Assembly: GCA_963727635.1 (NCBI GenBank)
Contig: CAVSHP010000015.1
Span: 558,001-622,000, forward strand
Source of the DNA: SZUA-36 sp963727635
Lineage (GTDB): Bacteria > Pseudomonadota > Gammaproteobacteria > Xanthomonadales > SZUA-36
DNA: 64,000 bases
Direction: 5' to 3'
The first letter of the stretch is position 1. Every line of letters starts with the position of its first letter. Positions 36,450 to 47,543 of the stretch are shown in pieces. The position numbers and the translations under genes were made by a program. The notes under the pieces are model-generated. The model did not search any database, was not told where the DNA came from, and worked only from the letters and a program-made list of their open reading frames with translations.

Positions 36450-37754
36450 ATGCAAGTCTCAGTTGAAAATATCAGCACAGTTGAAACGCGGCTAAAAATT
36501 CAGGTTCCCGCAGAGGAAGTCAAACAGAAGATCGACGCACGCTTGCGTGAAATTGGCAAGCAGGTCCGGCTCAAGGGTTTCCGTCCCGGCCGTATTCCAT
36601 TCAGCGTGCTGAATCAGCGCTATGGCCAACAGGCAAAGCAGGAAATAATCCAGCAAACCGCGCAGTCTGCTTTGCAGCAGGCGCTAAAGCAGGAATCACT
36701 GCGTATTGCGGCGAACCCGAGGGTGGAAAACGAACCGGTGTATGACGAAGCCGGTCTGCAATTCGACGCGGTTATCGAAACCTATCCGGAACTCGATGCA
36801 ATCGACGTCTCGAATATCATCATCGAACGTCCGGAAGTCAGTGTTGTGGATAACGATGTTGCCGAAATGCTGGAAACGCTGAAGAAACAGCGGACCAAGT
36901 GGAACGACGTCGAGCGCAAGCCGGAGGACGGCGACCAGGTGCTGGTCGAATACACTGCAAAGACCGACGAAAGCACCTTGCCTGAGCAGGGCAAACTCCG
37001 CCTGGCCATCATCATCGGTGATTCCGGCTTCGAAGCGCTTGAAAAAGTAGTCCGGAAAATGTCCCCGCAAGATGAAAAGGAAACCAAGCTCCAGTTCCCG
37101 GACGATTTCCGTGAAAAAGCACTGGCCGGTAAGAAAGCCGATGTCTCCCTCACACTGGCCAAGGTGCAGGAAAGTGAAGTGCCCGAGGTCGATGAGGAAT
37201 TTGCCAAATCATTTGGCGTGGACAGCGGTGACGTTGAAGAACTCAAGATTGAAATTCGCAAAAATCTGGAACGCGAACTGGGCCAGGCACTTAGCAGTCA
37301 GCTCAAATCACAACTGGCAGAGCGTCTGCTGGAGATGTATCCGGATCTTGAAGTGCCCGCCAGTATCGTAACCGGAGAGGCTCACAGCATGCTCCAGCAT
37401 ATGTTGCGCGGAGCCAAGCTGGATATCACCAAGGAAATGCTGGATCATTTCAGGGAGCCCGCCACCAAGCGTGTTCGCAGCGGATTGTTGTTGGCTGAAC
37501 TGGCCCGGCAGAATAAAATCAAGATCGATGGTCCCAAGGTGCGTGAAGCAGTCGAGTTGATCGCACAAACTTACGAGGAGCCGAGGGAAGTCGTGCAGAT
37601 GTATTACAGTGACGAGCGCCTGTTACAGTCGGTGGAAAACTCGGTGCTCGAGAGCCAGGTGGTTGACTGGGTCGTTGATCACGCTAAAGTAACCGACAAA
37701 CCGATGAGCTTCCAGGAAGTGATCAATGCAGCAACAGCGGCGGCGGGTCAATAA
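36450..37754 (+). CDS. tig: Trigger factor
   Basis: Ribosome-bound chaperone and peptidyl-prolyl isomerase, 434 residues from ATG 36450. The ribosome-binding motif is KGFRPGRIPFSVLNQRYG (the GFRxGKxP type). The FKBP domain spans about 155-240 (GDQVLVEYTAK, then GDSGFEALEKVV), followed by the helical C-terminal arms ending VINAATAAAGQ. Start of the conserved tig-clpP-clpX-lon-hupB-ppiD run. Confidence 0.96.
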   Translation: MQVSVENISTVETRLKIQVPAEEVKQKIDARLREIGKQVRLKGFRPGRIPFSVLNQRYGQQAKQEIIQQTAQSALQQALKQESLRIAANPRVENEPVYDEAGLQFDAVIETYPELDAIDVSNIIIERPEVSVVDNDVAEMLETLKKQRTKWNDVERKPEDGDQVLVEYTAKTDESTLPEQGKLRLAIIIGDSGFEALEKVVRKMSPQDEKETKLQFPDDFREKALAGKKADVSLTLAKVQESEVPEVDEEFAKSFGVDSGDVEELKIEIRKNLERELGQALSSQLKSQLAERLLEMYPDLEVPASIVTGEAHSMLQHMLRGAKLDITKEMLDHFREPATKRVRSGLLLAELARQNKIKIDGPKVREAVELIAQTYEEPREVVQMYYSDERLLQSVENSVLESQVVDWVVDHAKVTDKPMSFQEVINAATAAAGQ

Positions 37755-37756
37755 TT

Positions 37757-38383
37757 ATGAATAGTGAAACACGTGGTTTGAATCTTGTCCCCATGGTGGT
37801 GGAGCAGACCTCCCGTGGTGAACGCGCTTATGACATTTACTCACGTCTGCTCAAGGAAAGGGTAATTTTCCTGGTTGGGCCGGTCGATGACCACACCGCA
37901 AATGTTGTTGTGGCCCAGATGCTGTATCTGGAGTCGGAGAACCCGGAAAAGGATATCAACCTGTATATCAACAGCCCCGGTGGTTCGGTCAGCGCAGGCC
38001 TGGCGATTTACGACACCATGCAGTTTATCAGGGCAGACGTCAGCACCATGTGTGTGGGGCAGGCTGCCAGTATGGGTGCCCTGTTACTCGCCTCTGGCGC
38101 CAAGGGTAAAAGGTATTGTCTGCCACACTCCCGGGTCATGATCCATCAGCCGTTGGGTGGCTACCAGGGACAGGCAACTGACATTGAAATCCATACCCGT
38201 GAAATTCTCAAGATTCGCTCACAGTTGAACGACTTGCTGGCGTTTCACACCGGCCAATCGGTAGAGACCATCGCAACGGATACCGAACGTGATAACTTCA
38301 TGGGACCGGTTGAGGCAAAGGTGTACGGATTGATCGATGAAATGCTTGAACGTCGAAAGGATGACTCCGGCAGCAATAAATAG
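37757..38383 (+). CDS. clpP: ATP-dependent Clp protease proteolytic subunit
   Basis: 208-residue serine protease subunit. The catalytic triad is Ser105 (GQAASMGALLL), His130 (SRVMIHQPLGG) and Asp179 (TERDNFMGP). It works as tetradecamer with ClpX, encoded next. A short N-terminal propeptide precedes LVPMVVEQTSRGERAYDIYS. It starts 2 bp after the tig stop. Confidence 0.98.
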   Translation: MNSETRGLNLVPMVVEQTSRGERAYDIYSRLLKERVIFLVGPVDDHTANVVVAQMLYLESENPEKDINLYINSPGGSVSAGLAIYDTMQFIRADVSTMCVGQAASMGALLLASGAKGKRYCLPHSRVMIHQPLGGYQGQATDIEIHTREILKIRSQLNDLLAFHTGQSVETIATDTERDNFMGPVEAKVYGLIDEMLERRKDDSGSNK

Positions 38384-38416
38384 TAGTATTTTCCGCGGGA
38401 TGCAGGAAAAGTAGCC

Positions 38417-39688
38417 ATGGCCGACCAAAAACATACTAGCAACGACGGTAAAATCCTTTACTGTTCCTTCTGTGGCAAGAGCCAACATGAAGTTCGCAAG
38501 CTGATTGCCGGACCCAGTGTTTACATCTGCGACGAATGTGTTGAGCTGTGTAACGACATCATTCGCGAAGAGCTGGATGAGTCCGGAACGGAGAAGCGCG
38601 AAAAACTGCCGACCCCCAAAGACATTCACGCCTTTCTGGATGATTATGTCATTGGTCAGCAACACGCCAAGAAAATCCTTTCCGTTGCTGTGTACAACCA
38701 CTACAAACGTCTCGAGCCGAAACGCTCAAAGGATGACGTAGAACTTTCCAAGAGCAATATCCTGCTGATTGGCCCAACCGGTTCCGGCAAGACTCTATTG
38801 GCTGAAACCCTGGCCAGGATGCTCAATGTACCGTTCACCATAGCGGACGCCACGACGCTGACCGAAGCCGGTTACGTCGGTGAAGACGTTGAAAACATCA
38901 TTCAGAAGTTATTGCAGAAATGTGATTACGATGTCGACAAGGCGCAGACCGGGATTGTCTATATCGATGAAATTGACAAGGTATCCCGCAAGGCGGAAAA
39001 CCCGTCGATCACCCGTGATGTTTCCGGTGAAGGTGTACAGCAGGCTCTGTTGAAGCTGATCGAAGGCACGATTGCTTCGGTGCCGCCCCAGGGTGGACGA
39101 AAACACCCGCAACAGGAATTTCTGCAGGTTGATACCAGCCAGATACTGTTCATTTGTGGTGGTGCGTTTTCCGGCCTGGAAAAGGTGATCCAGTCACGCT
39201 CCGCTGCGTCGGGGATTGGATTTTCTGCTGAAGTACGTAGTCTCCGGGACGAGAAAAACATCGGCAAACTGCTCAAGGATGTTGAACCGGAAGACCTGGT
39301 CAAATACGGTTTGATTCCCGAGTTTGTTGGTCGTTTGCCAGTCGTTGCGACGCTCGAGGAACTGGATGAAACGGCGCTGGTGCGTATATTGGTCGAGCCT
39401 AAAAACGCGTTGGTCAAACAATACCAGCAATTGTTTGTGATGGAAGGTACACAACTGGATATCCGCGAAGAAGCATTGAAGGCTATCGCCCGGCGCGCCA
39501 TGGCCCGCAAAACCGGTGCCCGCGGTTTGCGCACCATTATGGAAAGCATGTTGCTCAACAGCATGTATGAATTGCCGTCGTTGGAAAATGTTTCCAAGGT
39601 GGTGGTCGATGAAAGTGTCATCGATGGTGAGTCAGAGCCATTTATCGTTTATGCGAACAAGCCCGCCAGCGCTGCTTCTGGCGAATAA
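38417..39688 (+). CDS. clpX: ATP-dependent Clp protease ATP-binding subunit ClpX
   Basis: 423-residue AAA+ unfoldase. N-terminal zinc-binding domain with CSFCGKSQHEVRK and CDECVELC. Walker A GPTGSGKTLLAE, Walker B IDEIDK, sensor 2 KTGARGLRTI. The IGF loop that docks on ClpP is present as GIGFSAEV. Delivers tagged substrates to ClpP. Intact. Confidence 0.98.
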   Translation: MADQKHTSNDGKILYCSFCGKSQHEVRKLIAGPSVYICDECVELCNDIIREELDESGTEKREKLPTPKDIHAFLDDYVIGQQHAKKILSVAVYNHYKRLEPKRSKDDVELSKSNILLIGPTGSGKTLLAETLARMLNVPFTIADATTLTEAGYVGEDVENIIQKLLQKCDYDVDKAQTGIVYIDEIDKVSRKAENPSITRDVSGEGVQQALLKLIEGTIASVPPQGGRKHPQQEFLQVDTSQILFICGGAFSGLEKVIQSRSAASGIGFSAEVRSLRDEKNIGKLLKDVEPEDLVKYGLIPEFVGRLPVVATLEELDETALVRILVEPKNALVKQYQQLFVMEGTQLDIREEALKAIARRAMARKTGARGLRTIMESMLLNSMYELPSLENVSKVVVDESVIDGESEPFIVYANKPASAASGE

Positions 39689-39871
39689 GTCCGCAAATTG
39701 CTCCAGCTGAATACGGCTCCTGCCGATATTTACTGCATCAGCCGGGATTGATTTTTCAATTCCCGAGCCCATATTTTCACAAACCAACTTGAAGGGCGCT
39801 CCGCCCTGATTTACATTTGTCTGCATGACCGGTTACCAGATACGGAAACCGGTACGATGATAAGGAATACG
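39689..39871 (+). other. clpX-lon intergenic region with two hairpins
   Basis: Contains a bulged hairpin CGGGATTGA/TCAATTCCCG (39752-39775) and AGGGCG/CGCCCT (39793-39807). The lon promoter is expected here, but I could not place a convincing sigma70 or heat-shock promoter. Confidence 0.4.
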
Positions 39872-42327
39872 ATGGCAAAGTCCGACAAAGAAAGATCTGA
39901 ATCTGTTACTCCTGAAAAACCTGTGCTTGAACAGAAGGGGAGTATGCAACCCACACCGGTATTATCGCTGCGCGATGTGGTGGTTTATCCACACATGGTA
40001 ATTCCGCTGTTTGTCGGTCGTGACCGTTCGATCCTGGCACTTGATCAGTCCATGAATATTGACAAGCGTATCGTGCTGGTGACCCAGCGCAGTGCGGAAA
40101 TCGATGATCCGTCAGAATCCGACCTTTTTGAAGTGGGAACACTCGCCACCGTATTGCAGTTACTCAAGTTGCCCGATGGCACCACCAAGGTTCTGGTCGA
40201 GGGTGGAGAAAGGGTCAGGATTAAGAAATTCATCGATGAGAATGGTTATTTTGAAGCCTGGTGGGACCTGTTGCCGGTCGATGACAGCCATACCCAGCAG
40301 GAACTCGACGTGGCCATGCGTTCGCTGGTGTCGCTGTTCGAGCAATACGTCAAACTGAATCGCAAGATCCCACCCGAATTGCTCACGACGCTGGCGGGTA
40401 TAGAAGATCCGAGCCGGCTTGCTGATACCGTGGCGGCACATCTGAGTATCCGGCTCGAGGAAAAGCAGGCATTGCTGGAAATGGGCAGTGTCGCACAGCG
40501 CATGGAAAAACTCATGGCGCTGGTCGATGGTGAAATGGAAATGCTGCAACTGGAGAAGCGTATCCGTGGCCGGGTCAAGACCCAGATGGAGAAAAGCCAG
40601 CGGGAATACTATCTCAACGAGCAAATGAAGGCGATCCAGAAAGAGCTGGGTGACATGGATGATGCGCCCAATGATATGGACGATCTCACACGCCGGGTCG
40701 AAGAAGCCGGCATGAGTGCAGGAGGCGAAGAAGAAATCCACGTCCGAGCTCAATAAACTGAAAATGATGTCGCCGATGTCGGCTGAAGCAACCGTGGTCA
40801 GAAATTACATCGACTGGATGTTGAATGTGCCTTGGAAAAAGGCGCAGCCGCATCCGCAAGAACCTGGCGGACGCCGAGGCCATACTCGAAGCCGATCATT
40901 ACGGGCTTGAGCGGGTCAAGGAACGGATTCTTGAATACCTGGCCGTACAGCAAAGGGTCAAGGCGATTAAAGGACCCATATTGTGCCTGGTCGGCCCCCC
41001 GGGCGTCGGCAAGACCAGTCTCGGACGATCCATTGCACGGGCCACCGGGCGTAAATTTGTCCGCATGTCTTTGGGCGGGGTCAGGGATGAGGCCGAAATC
41101 CGTGGTCATCGGCGAACCTATATAGGTTCCATGCCCGGCCGGGTTTTGCAGAACATGGCCAAGGTGGGTACACGCAACCCGCTGTTCATGCTCGATGAGC
41201 TTGACAAGATGTCGATGGACTTTCGCGGCGACCCGTCCTCGGCACTGCTGGAGGTGCTGGATCCGGAGCAGAACCACGCCTTTAATGACCATTATCTCGA
41301 GGTGGATTTTGACCTGTCCGACGTGATGTTTGTGGCCACCGCCAATACACTGAATATTCCCGGCCCGTTACTGGATCGTATGGAAGTCATACGCATTCCC
41401 GGCTATACCGAAGACGAGAAACTGCACATCGCCAGCAATTACCTGTTACCCAAACAGATGGAGCAGCATGGGTTACGTGCGACCGAGATTCAGATCAGCG
41501 ACAAGGTGCTGGTCGACATCGTCCGCTATTACACACGCGAATCGGGTGTGCGCAACATGGAGCGCGAAATCGCCAAGATTTGCCGCAAGGCGGTGAAAAA
41601 ACTCGCGCTTGATAAAAAACTCCGCAAGGTTAATGTTTCAGGTCGTAACCTGGAGACATACCTCGGGGTCAAACAGTTTCGTTATGGCCTGGCAGAAGAG
41701 AACAATGCCGTCGGTCAGGTAACCGGTCTTGCCTGGACACAGGTGGGTGGTGAACTCCTGCAGATCGAGGCGATGTTGATGCCGGGCAAAGGCAAGCTCG
41801 AGCAAACCGGTCAACTGGGTGACGTGATGAAGGAGTCGATCCAGGCTGCGATGACGGTAGTCAGGAGCAGGGCCAAGGACCTGGGTCTGGATCCGGATTT
41901 CTATCAGAAGGTTGACGTGCACGTCCATGTTCCGGAGGGTGCTACACCCAAGGACGGTCCAAGTGCGGGTGTTGGTATGTGCACGGCGCTTGTGTCGGCC
42001 CTGACCAAAATCCCGGTACGCGCCACGGTTGCCATGACCGGTGAAATTACGCTGCGTGGAACCGTGCTGCCGATCGGCGGTTTGAAAGAAAAACTGCTGG
42101 CGGCGCATCGCGGTGGAATTGAAACCGTCATCATCCCGTCCGAAAACGAGAAGGATCTGGCCGATATTCCAAAAAATATTCTGCGTAAATTGGATATATG
42201 TCCGGTGACAACCATCGATGAAGTCCTCAAGATTGCACTGGTTGAATTTCCGGCGCCTTTACCCGGCGCCGTCGGGCGGGAGACCTCCCTCGCAAAAGTG
42301 GCAGAATCGGAAACCAGGCCACATTGA
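39872..42327 (+). CDS. lon: Lon protease, two frameshifts
   Basis: ATP-dependent protease for misfolded and regulatory proteins. N-terminal LAN domain (LSLRDVVVYPHMVIPLFVGR), coiled middle, Walker A GPPGVGKTSLGRSIA, Walker B FMLDELDK. The C-terminal Ser-Lys protease domain has PKDGPSAGVGM (catalytic Ser) and GGLKEKLLAA (catalytic Lys). The frame breaks near 40735 and 40850, but the sequence between is normal Lon. ATG 39872 (MAKSDKERSES) was preferred over ATG 39857. Confidence 0.94.
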
Positions 42328-42715
42328 CCAACTGTCCCGCGGCGAAACGCGGGACAGCACATTTCACTACTGAACCCAGCATGACGATTTTCTGTTGGAA
42401 CTGGTTGGACTTGAATCCGGCTGGAATTTTTAAACTTTATTTTGTCAAGCCGAAAAAATAATCTTCTGAGTTATTTGAACTGCTTGGATGTCGATATTAA
42501 TGCAAAAAGTTGCCTTATCGGTTAATAGCTGTTGCGTCTTGGCAGACACGTGTATTAACATGGCGTTTCGGCTTGCAGGCCTTTATTTGTAAGGCCTTGC
42601 GGGAGTTTACGCAACTTTCGCAATCAGCGGATTTTTCAGTGGGGGTTAGACGCTGAAGGTCATGTTCAAGTCTTCATCATACACAATCGACACTTGAAAA
42701 AAATGGAGTGCATAA
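42328..42715 (+). other. lon-hupB intergenic region (388 bp)
   Basis: Begins with a GC hairpin TGTCCCGC/GCGGGACA (42333-42356) that may end lon transcription, although it lacks a T-run. A second strong hairpin, CAGGCCTT/AAGGCCTTG, lies at 42575-42600. The rest is A/T-rich and probably carries hupB promoters; I could not place one with confidence. Confidence 0.5.
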
Positions 42716-42988
42716 ATGAATAAATCTGATTTAGTAGATGCAATTGCGGCCGATTCCGGCCTGAGCAAAGCGGACGCCGGTCGCGCCCTTGACGGTTTTA
42801 CCGCTGCAGTAACAAAAGCGCTGAAAAGCGGTGGGTCCGTGTCCCTGGTTGGCTTTGGTACCTTCTCTGTAAAACGTCGTGACGCACGTAGCGGACGCAA
42901 TCCGCGCACGGGTGAAACCATCAAGATCAAAGCGTCCAATAATCCATCATTTAAGGCTGGTAAAGCCCTTAAGGATGCCGTAAACTAG
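42716..42988 (+). CDS. hupB: DNA-binding protein HU-beta
   Basis: 90-residue nucleoid protein. MNKSDLVDAIAADSGLSKAD forms the dimer core, GFGTFSVKRRDARSGRNPRT is the HU/IHF signature with the DNA-binding arm, and KAGKALKDAVN ends it. The intact gene after lon is the standard order. Confidence 0.97.
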   Translation: MNKSDLVDAIAADSGLSKADAGRALDGFTAAVTKALKSGGSVSLVGFGTFSVKRRDARSGRNPRTGETIKIKASNNPSFKAGKALKDAVN

Positions 42989-43003
42989 CGCGCCTTCAAG
43001 CGG

Positions 43004-43079
43004 GGGTGCTTAGCTCAGCTGGTAGAGCATCGCCCTTACAAGGCGAGGGTCGGGGGTTCGATCCCCTCAGCACCCACCA
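43004..43079 (+). tRNA. tRNA-Val(TAC)
   Basis: 76 nt with CCA: acceptor GGGTGCT / AGCACCC, anticodon stem-loop TCGCC CTTACAA GGCGA giving TAC, T-loop GTTCGATCC. Only 15 bp after hupB, so likely read through from it. Confidence 0.97.
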
Positions 43080-43087
43080 AAGTACGT

Positions 43088-43164
43088 GGAGTGGTAGTTC
43101 AGTTGGTTAGAATATCGGCCTGTCACGCCGAGGGTCGCGGGTTCGAGTCCCGTCCACTCCGCCA
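43088..43164 (+). tRNA. tRNA-Asp(GTC)
   Basis: 77 nt with CCA: acceptor GGAGTGG / CCACTCC, anticodon loop CTGTCAC giving GTC, T-loop GTTCGAGTC. Confidence 0.97.
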
Positions 43165-43174
43165 AATGAAAGAC

Positions 43175-43199
43175 AAAGGCGCCTTCAAGGCGCCTTTTT
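43175..43199 (+). terminator. Terminator after tRNA-Asp
   Basis: AGGCGCC / GGCGCCT stem, TTCAA loop, T5 tail. Confidence 0.85.
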
Positions 43200-43235
43200 C
43201 TTATGTGATATGTGAATTGAAAAGGTTGTTAAAGC

Positions 43236-45156
43236 ATGGTTCTTCAATCGATTCGTGAAAGACTGACCGGGGTTCTTGCCTTCACCATCCTTGGCATTCT
43301 GGTAATTCCTTTTGCCCTGGTAGGTGTTAATCAATACTTCACTTCTAGTGGGGATAATATTGTTGCCAAAGTCAATGACAAAGAAATTTCAACAAATGAA
43401 TTCAATCAGAGTTTTTCAAATTACCGTCGGCGAATGCAGTCGATCATGGGTGCAGCCTACGATCCGGTGCAATTCGACCAGCTGGTGGTTCGCCGTGAGC
43501 ACCTGGACAATCTGATCGATCAGGAGCTGATCACACAGGCTGCACAATCACTGGGGCTTGACGTGGATGACGCTACGCTGGCCGAAGAAATACGCAAGAT
43601 ACCGGCTTTTCAGGTCGATGGTCAGTTCAATGCCGACGTTTACCAGGCCAGGCTGCTCGCCCAGGGGATGTCACCCCAACAATTTCAGAACGAAATGCGT
43701 TTGAATTTCGTGGTAACCGAGTTGCCCAAGAACATTGCCGAGAGCAGTATTGCAACCACTGCCGAAGTGAATGAATTCGTCGGTTTGCTCGACCAGATGA
43801 GGACCTTTAATACGGTCCTGGTACCCGCCGAAGTCGCGGATCCTCCAGTCCAGTTCAGTGAGGAGGAAATCACTGCCTGGCATGATACACACAGCGAGGA
43901 TTACCAGTCCGAAGAGCAGGTCAGTATTGAGTATATCGAGTTGGATGCATCTGCTCTTCCGGCAGGATCGCCACCTGATGAAGACTACCTGCGTGACCAG
44001 TTTGAAGCGCAGAAAGCGCGCTTTATTACGCCCGAACAGCGTCAGGTTGCACATATATTGATCAAGGTTGCGCCCGGCGCGAGTGAAGCCGAGATTGAAA
44101 CCGCCCGGCAAACTGCCGAGGACCTTGCAAAGCGCGCGCGTGCAGGTGAGGATTTTGCCACGCTGGCCAAGGAATACTCGCAGGACGAAGGTTCGGCAGC
44201 ATCGGGTGGTGACCTGGGTTGGGTAGAACCGGGTGTAATGGTGCAGGCTTTCGAAAAAGCCATGTATGAGCTGTCGATGGATTCACCGATTTCCGACCCG
44301 GTGCAGACCGGTTTTGGCTGGCACGTCATCGAGTTGGAGGGAATACGCGAGGCCGCCGGCATGAGTTTTGAAGAAGCCCGTGACACTCTGGTCAGCGAAT
44401 ATGAAGAAGAAAACAAGGCCCGCATTGTTCCTGGAGCAGGCGGACCGGCTTGTAGACCTCATCTACGAAGACCCGACCACGCTGGAAAGCGCGGCGTCGA
44501 TCATGGATCTGCCGGTGCAGGTGGCGGGGCCCTTCCCGCGTTCTGGTGGAGAGGGCATAGCTGCCAACCCGGAAGTTGTCGAGGCTGCCTTTTCCGACCT
44601 GGTGCTATTGCAGGGCTCTGTGAGTGATCCGATCAACCTCGATGAGAACCGTTTGGTCATGATCAAACTCAAGGAGCATCTGCCGGTGGCGTTGAAACCG
44701 GTTCTCGAGGTGCGTGATGAAATTATCGCAACCCTGCGTGACAACCTCGCGCGCGAAAAAGCAAAAGTCAGGGCCAATGACCTGCTTGCAGCGTCACAAA
44801 ATGGCGACGTTGGACTGGAAGCGCTGGCCACTGAATCCGGTCTGGAATACGCGCACAACGAATTGGTCAAACGCAGTGCAACCGCGCCCGATGCCATGCT
44901 GGTCAAGGAAGTATTCCGCTTGCCGGAGCCTGCAGGAGATGCCAAAGTCGAGGCCGTTCTACCAGCCAGCAACGGTTTTGCCGTCGTTCAGCTCGAATCG
45001 GTCGTGCAGGGTTCACTGGACAGTGACAGCCTGATGACCGAGCAGCAGTATGAACGGGTCATTGCCAACGGCAACGCCAGCCAGGAGAATGCCGCCTTAA
45101 TGGCCCAGTTGCGGGCGGCCGCCAAGGTCGAGGTGTTTGAGGACCGGATCAAATAA
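43236..45156 (+). CDS. ppiD: Periplasmic folding chaperone PpiD, one frameshift
   Basis: Membrane-anchored SurA-like chaperone. N-terminal anchor VLAFTILGILVIPFALVGVN, chaperone helices (AKVNDKEISTNEFNQSFSNY), then a parvulin rotamase domain (QVAHILIKVAPGA and GGDLGWVEPGVMVQAFEKAM). The frame breaks near 44430; the remaining 240 residues continue in the next frame as a normal PpiD C-terminus. About 640 residues in total. Conserved neighbour of hupB. Confidence 0.93.
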
Positions 45157-45214
45157 GCCGGCTATAATTGCTGTCTTTCCGGCACTGTCTTTCCGCTTAC
45201 GCTGGAAACAGAAA

Positions 45215-45250
45215 TAAAAAAGGGTGCGTCGATAAACGCACCCTTTTTTT
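45215..45250. terminator. Bidirectional terminator between ppiD and fabI
   Basis: GGGTGCGT / ACGCACCC stem with A-run and T-run on either side, between convergent genes. Confidence 0.85.
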
Positions 45251-45263
45251 GTGATGGTTGTCG

Positions 45264-46109
45264 TTAGCCCGAACATTGCACCAGCGCCGACTGGTGCAAT
45301 GTCGGTCCTTCCTGTGCAGCGTCCCTTCCAAGTTCCGCCATACCCAGGATGTTATAGCCCGCATCAACATAGGTGATCTCGCCGGTAATTCCCGCGGCCA
45401 GATCCGAGCACAGGAATGCAGCGACGTTGCCTACATCCTCGGTTGTGACCGTTCTCCGCAACGGGGCTGTGCCCGCGACGTGGTCGAGCATCTTCCTGAA
45501 CTGGGAGATTCCGGCGGCCGCGAGTGTCTTGATCGGCCCGGCGGAAATTGCATTCACCCGGTGTCCTTCGGGACCGAGGCTTTGCGCCATGTATCGCGTG
45601 TTGGCCTCGAGACTGGCCTTGGCAAGGCCCATGACGTTATAACTCGGCATGGCCCTTACGGAGCCCATGTAGGTCAAAGTCAACAGGGCACCGTTACGGC
45701 CTGTCATCATGCTGCGGCCCGCCTGGGCCAATGCAACAAAACTGTAGGAACTGATATCGTGGGCGATCTGGAAGCCTTCGCGGGTAACCGCGTCCATGTA
45801 GTCACCGACCAGTTGCTCACGTGGTGCGAAACCGACGGCGTGGACGAGGATGTCATAATAATCCCAGTGCTTACGCAATTGTGTGAATGTCTCGGTGATC
45901 TGTTCGTCAAATGCCACGTCACAGGGAATAATGATGTTTGATTCACATTCTTCGGCGACCTGTTCCACACGTGATTTGAGTTTTTCGGTCTGGTAGGTGA
46001 ATGCCAGTTCGGCGCCTTCACGGTGCATGGCCTTGGCAATACCCCAGGCGATGGAGCGGTTGCTGGCGACACCGACGATCAGTGCGCGTTTTCCTTGCAG
46101 AAATCCCAT
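45264..46109 (-). CDS. fabI: Enoyl-[acyl-carrier-protein] reductase (NADH) FabI
   Basis: 281-residue SDR enzyme of fatty-acid elongation. N-terminal nucleotide site LIVGVASNRSIAWGIAKAMH, catalytic Tyr-x6-Lys in SYNVMGLAKASLEANTRYMA, and AGPIKTLAAAGI near the substrate lid, all diagnostic of FabI. The C-terminal extension (GRDAAQEGPTLHQSALVQCS) is longer than in E. coli FabI. Start ATG 46109. Confidence 0.95.
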   Translation of the reverse strand: MGFLQGKRALIVGVASNRSIAWGIAKAMHREGAELAFTYQTEKLKSRVEQVAEECESNIIIPCDVAFDEQITETFTQLRKHWDYYDILVHAVGFAPREQLVGDYMDAVTREGFQIAHDISSYSFVALAQAGRSMMTGRNGALLTLTYMGSVRAMPSYNVMGLAKASLEANTRYMAQSLGPEGHRVNAISAGPIKTLAAAGISQFRKMLDHVAGTAPLRRTVTTEDVGNVAAFLCSDLAAGITGEITYVDAGYNILGMAELGRDAAQEGPTLHQSALVQCSG

Positions 46110-46192
46110 GGATGATTATCTCCCGGTGAAATTACATGATTGAAAAGAATCGCAGGTTAACAGCAGAATTGCTTTTTGGCAAAAAGCTTGTT

Positions 46193-47543
46193 TCAACGCT
46201 TAAGGTGATTGAACTGTAGTTGTTCGGCGGCGCCATGCTCGATAACCTGCTCTCCATCGAATGCAAGCGCGCCATTGACCCACACCGCGTCAATGCTGCT
46301 GCGAAAGCGGCGGCCTTCGAAAGGCGACCAGCCGCAGCGTGAAAGCACCCGTTCGCGGGTCACATCGGTCGTACCGTTCATATCCACCAGTACCAGGTCG
46401 GCGTGATAACCCTCGCGGATGAATCCGCGTTCGAGGACACCGAAACGTGTTGCCGGATTATGGGTGACGCCACGCACGACGGTATGCAAATCGAGTTTGC
46501 CATCGTGAACAGTTTCCAGGGCGGCAACCAGCACATCCTGCACCAGCGGCAGACCGGACGGGGCCGTCAGGTAGTCATCGCTGCTCTTTTCCGCCAGTGT
46601 GTGTGGTGCGTGATCGGTGGCGATGATATCGATTCGGCCATCGCGAATGGCCGCGAACAGTGCAGCCTGGTCTGCCGCGCTTTTAATCGCCGGATTACAC
46701 TTGATCAGGTTGCCGTACTGTGCGTAATTGCGAGTCATCAAAGTGAAGAAAGTGCACACAGGCCTCGGCGGTGATGTTTTTACCTGCAAGCGGGCCCGGT
46801 TTGAACAGCTCGAGTTCCCGCGCCGTCGAGATGTGCAGGATGTGCAATTGCGCCCCGTACTTGTTTGCCAGTGCGACGGCCAATTCACTGGACGCGTAGC
46901 AGGCTTCGGCACTGCGGATGCGGGCGTGCTCCGTGACCGGTATGTTTTTCCCGTATTTCTCCATGGCCTGTTTGATATTGGCCTGGATCATCGGTGTCGA
47001 TTCGCAATGGGTGGCAATCAGCACCGGCGAATCCCGGAAAATGGCGGCCAGGGTCGATTCATTATCCACCAGCATATTGCCGGTGGATGCACCCATAAAT
47101 ACCTTCAAACCACAGGTCAGTTTTGGATCCAGCGCCCTGATATCATCGATATTGTCATTCGTCGCACCGAAATAGAAAGCGTAATTTGCCGCCGAGGTTT
47201 CTGCGGCACGCGCATATTTCCACATCAATTGCTCAACGTTGGTAGTGGGTGGTTTTGAGTTGGGCATTTCCATGTAACTGGTTACCCCGCCGGCGATCGC
47301 GGCACGTGATTCCGAATGGAAATCCCCCTTGTGGGTCAGCCCCGGTTCACGGAAATGCACCTGGTCATCGATCATTCCCGGCAACAGGTGACGGCCCGCG
47401 GCGTCGAAGACTTCGGCGCCTGCGGGTGCTGGCAGGTCGGCAGCGATTTTCTCGATTCGGCCGGCTTTGATGAGGATGTCGGATTCGGTAATGGTGCCTT
47501 CGTTTACGAGACGGGCATTGCGGATGACGGTGGTTTTGTTCAT
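46193..47543 (-). CDS. Dihydroorotase (PyrC-like amidohydrolase), one frameshift
   Basis: Amidohydrolase of about 445 residues in the class I dihydroorotase group, acting in pyrimidine synthesis. MIDDQVHFREPGLTHKGDF replaces the usual HxH by QVH, a variant I recall from a subgroup of bacterial dihydroorotases. The bridging-Lys motif is CGLKVFMGASTG, metal histidines are in THCES and ILHISTARE, and the catalytic Asp is in IATDHAPHTLAE. One break near 46740; the C-terminal piece continues in the next frame. Confidence 0.88.

Noticed and set aside
39785..39815. Sigma32 heat-shock promoter before lon
   Set aside because: CTTGAAG is followed by a CCCTGATTT-like element at only 9-10 bp, too close for the consensus spacing.
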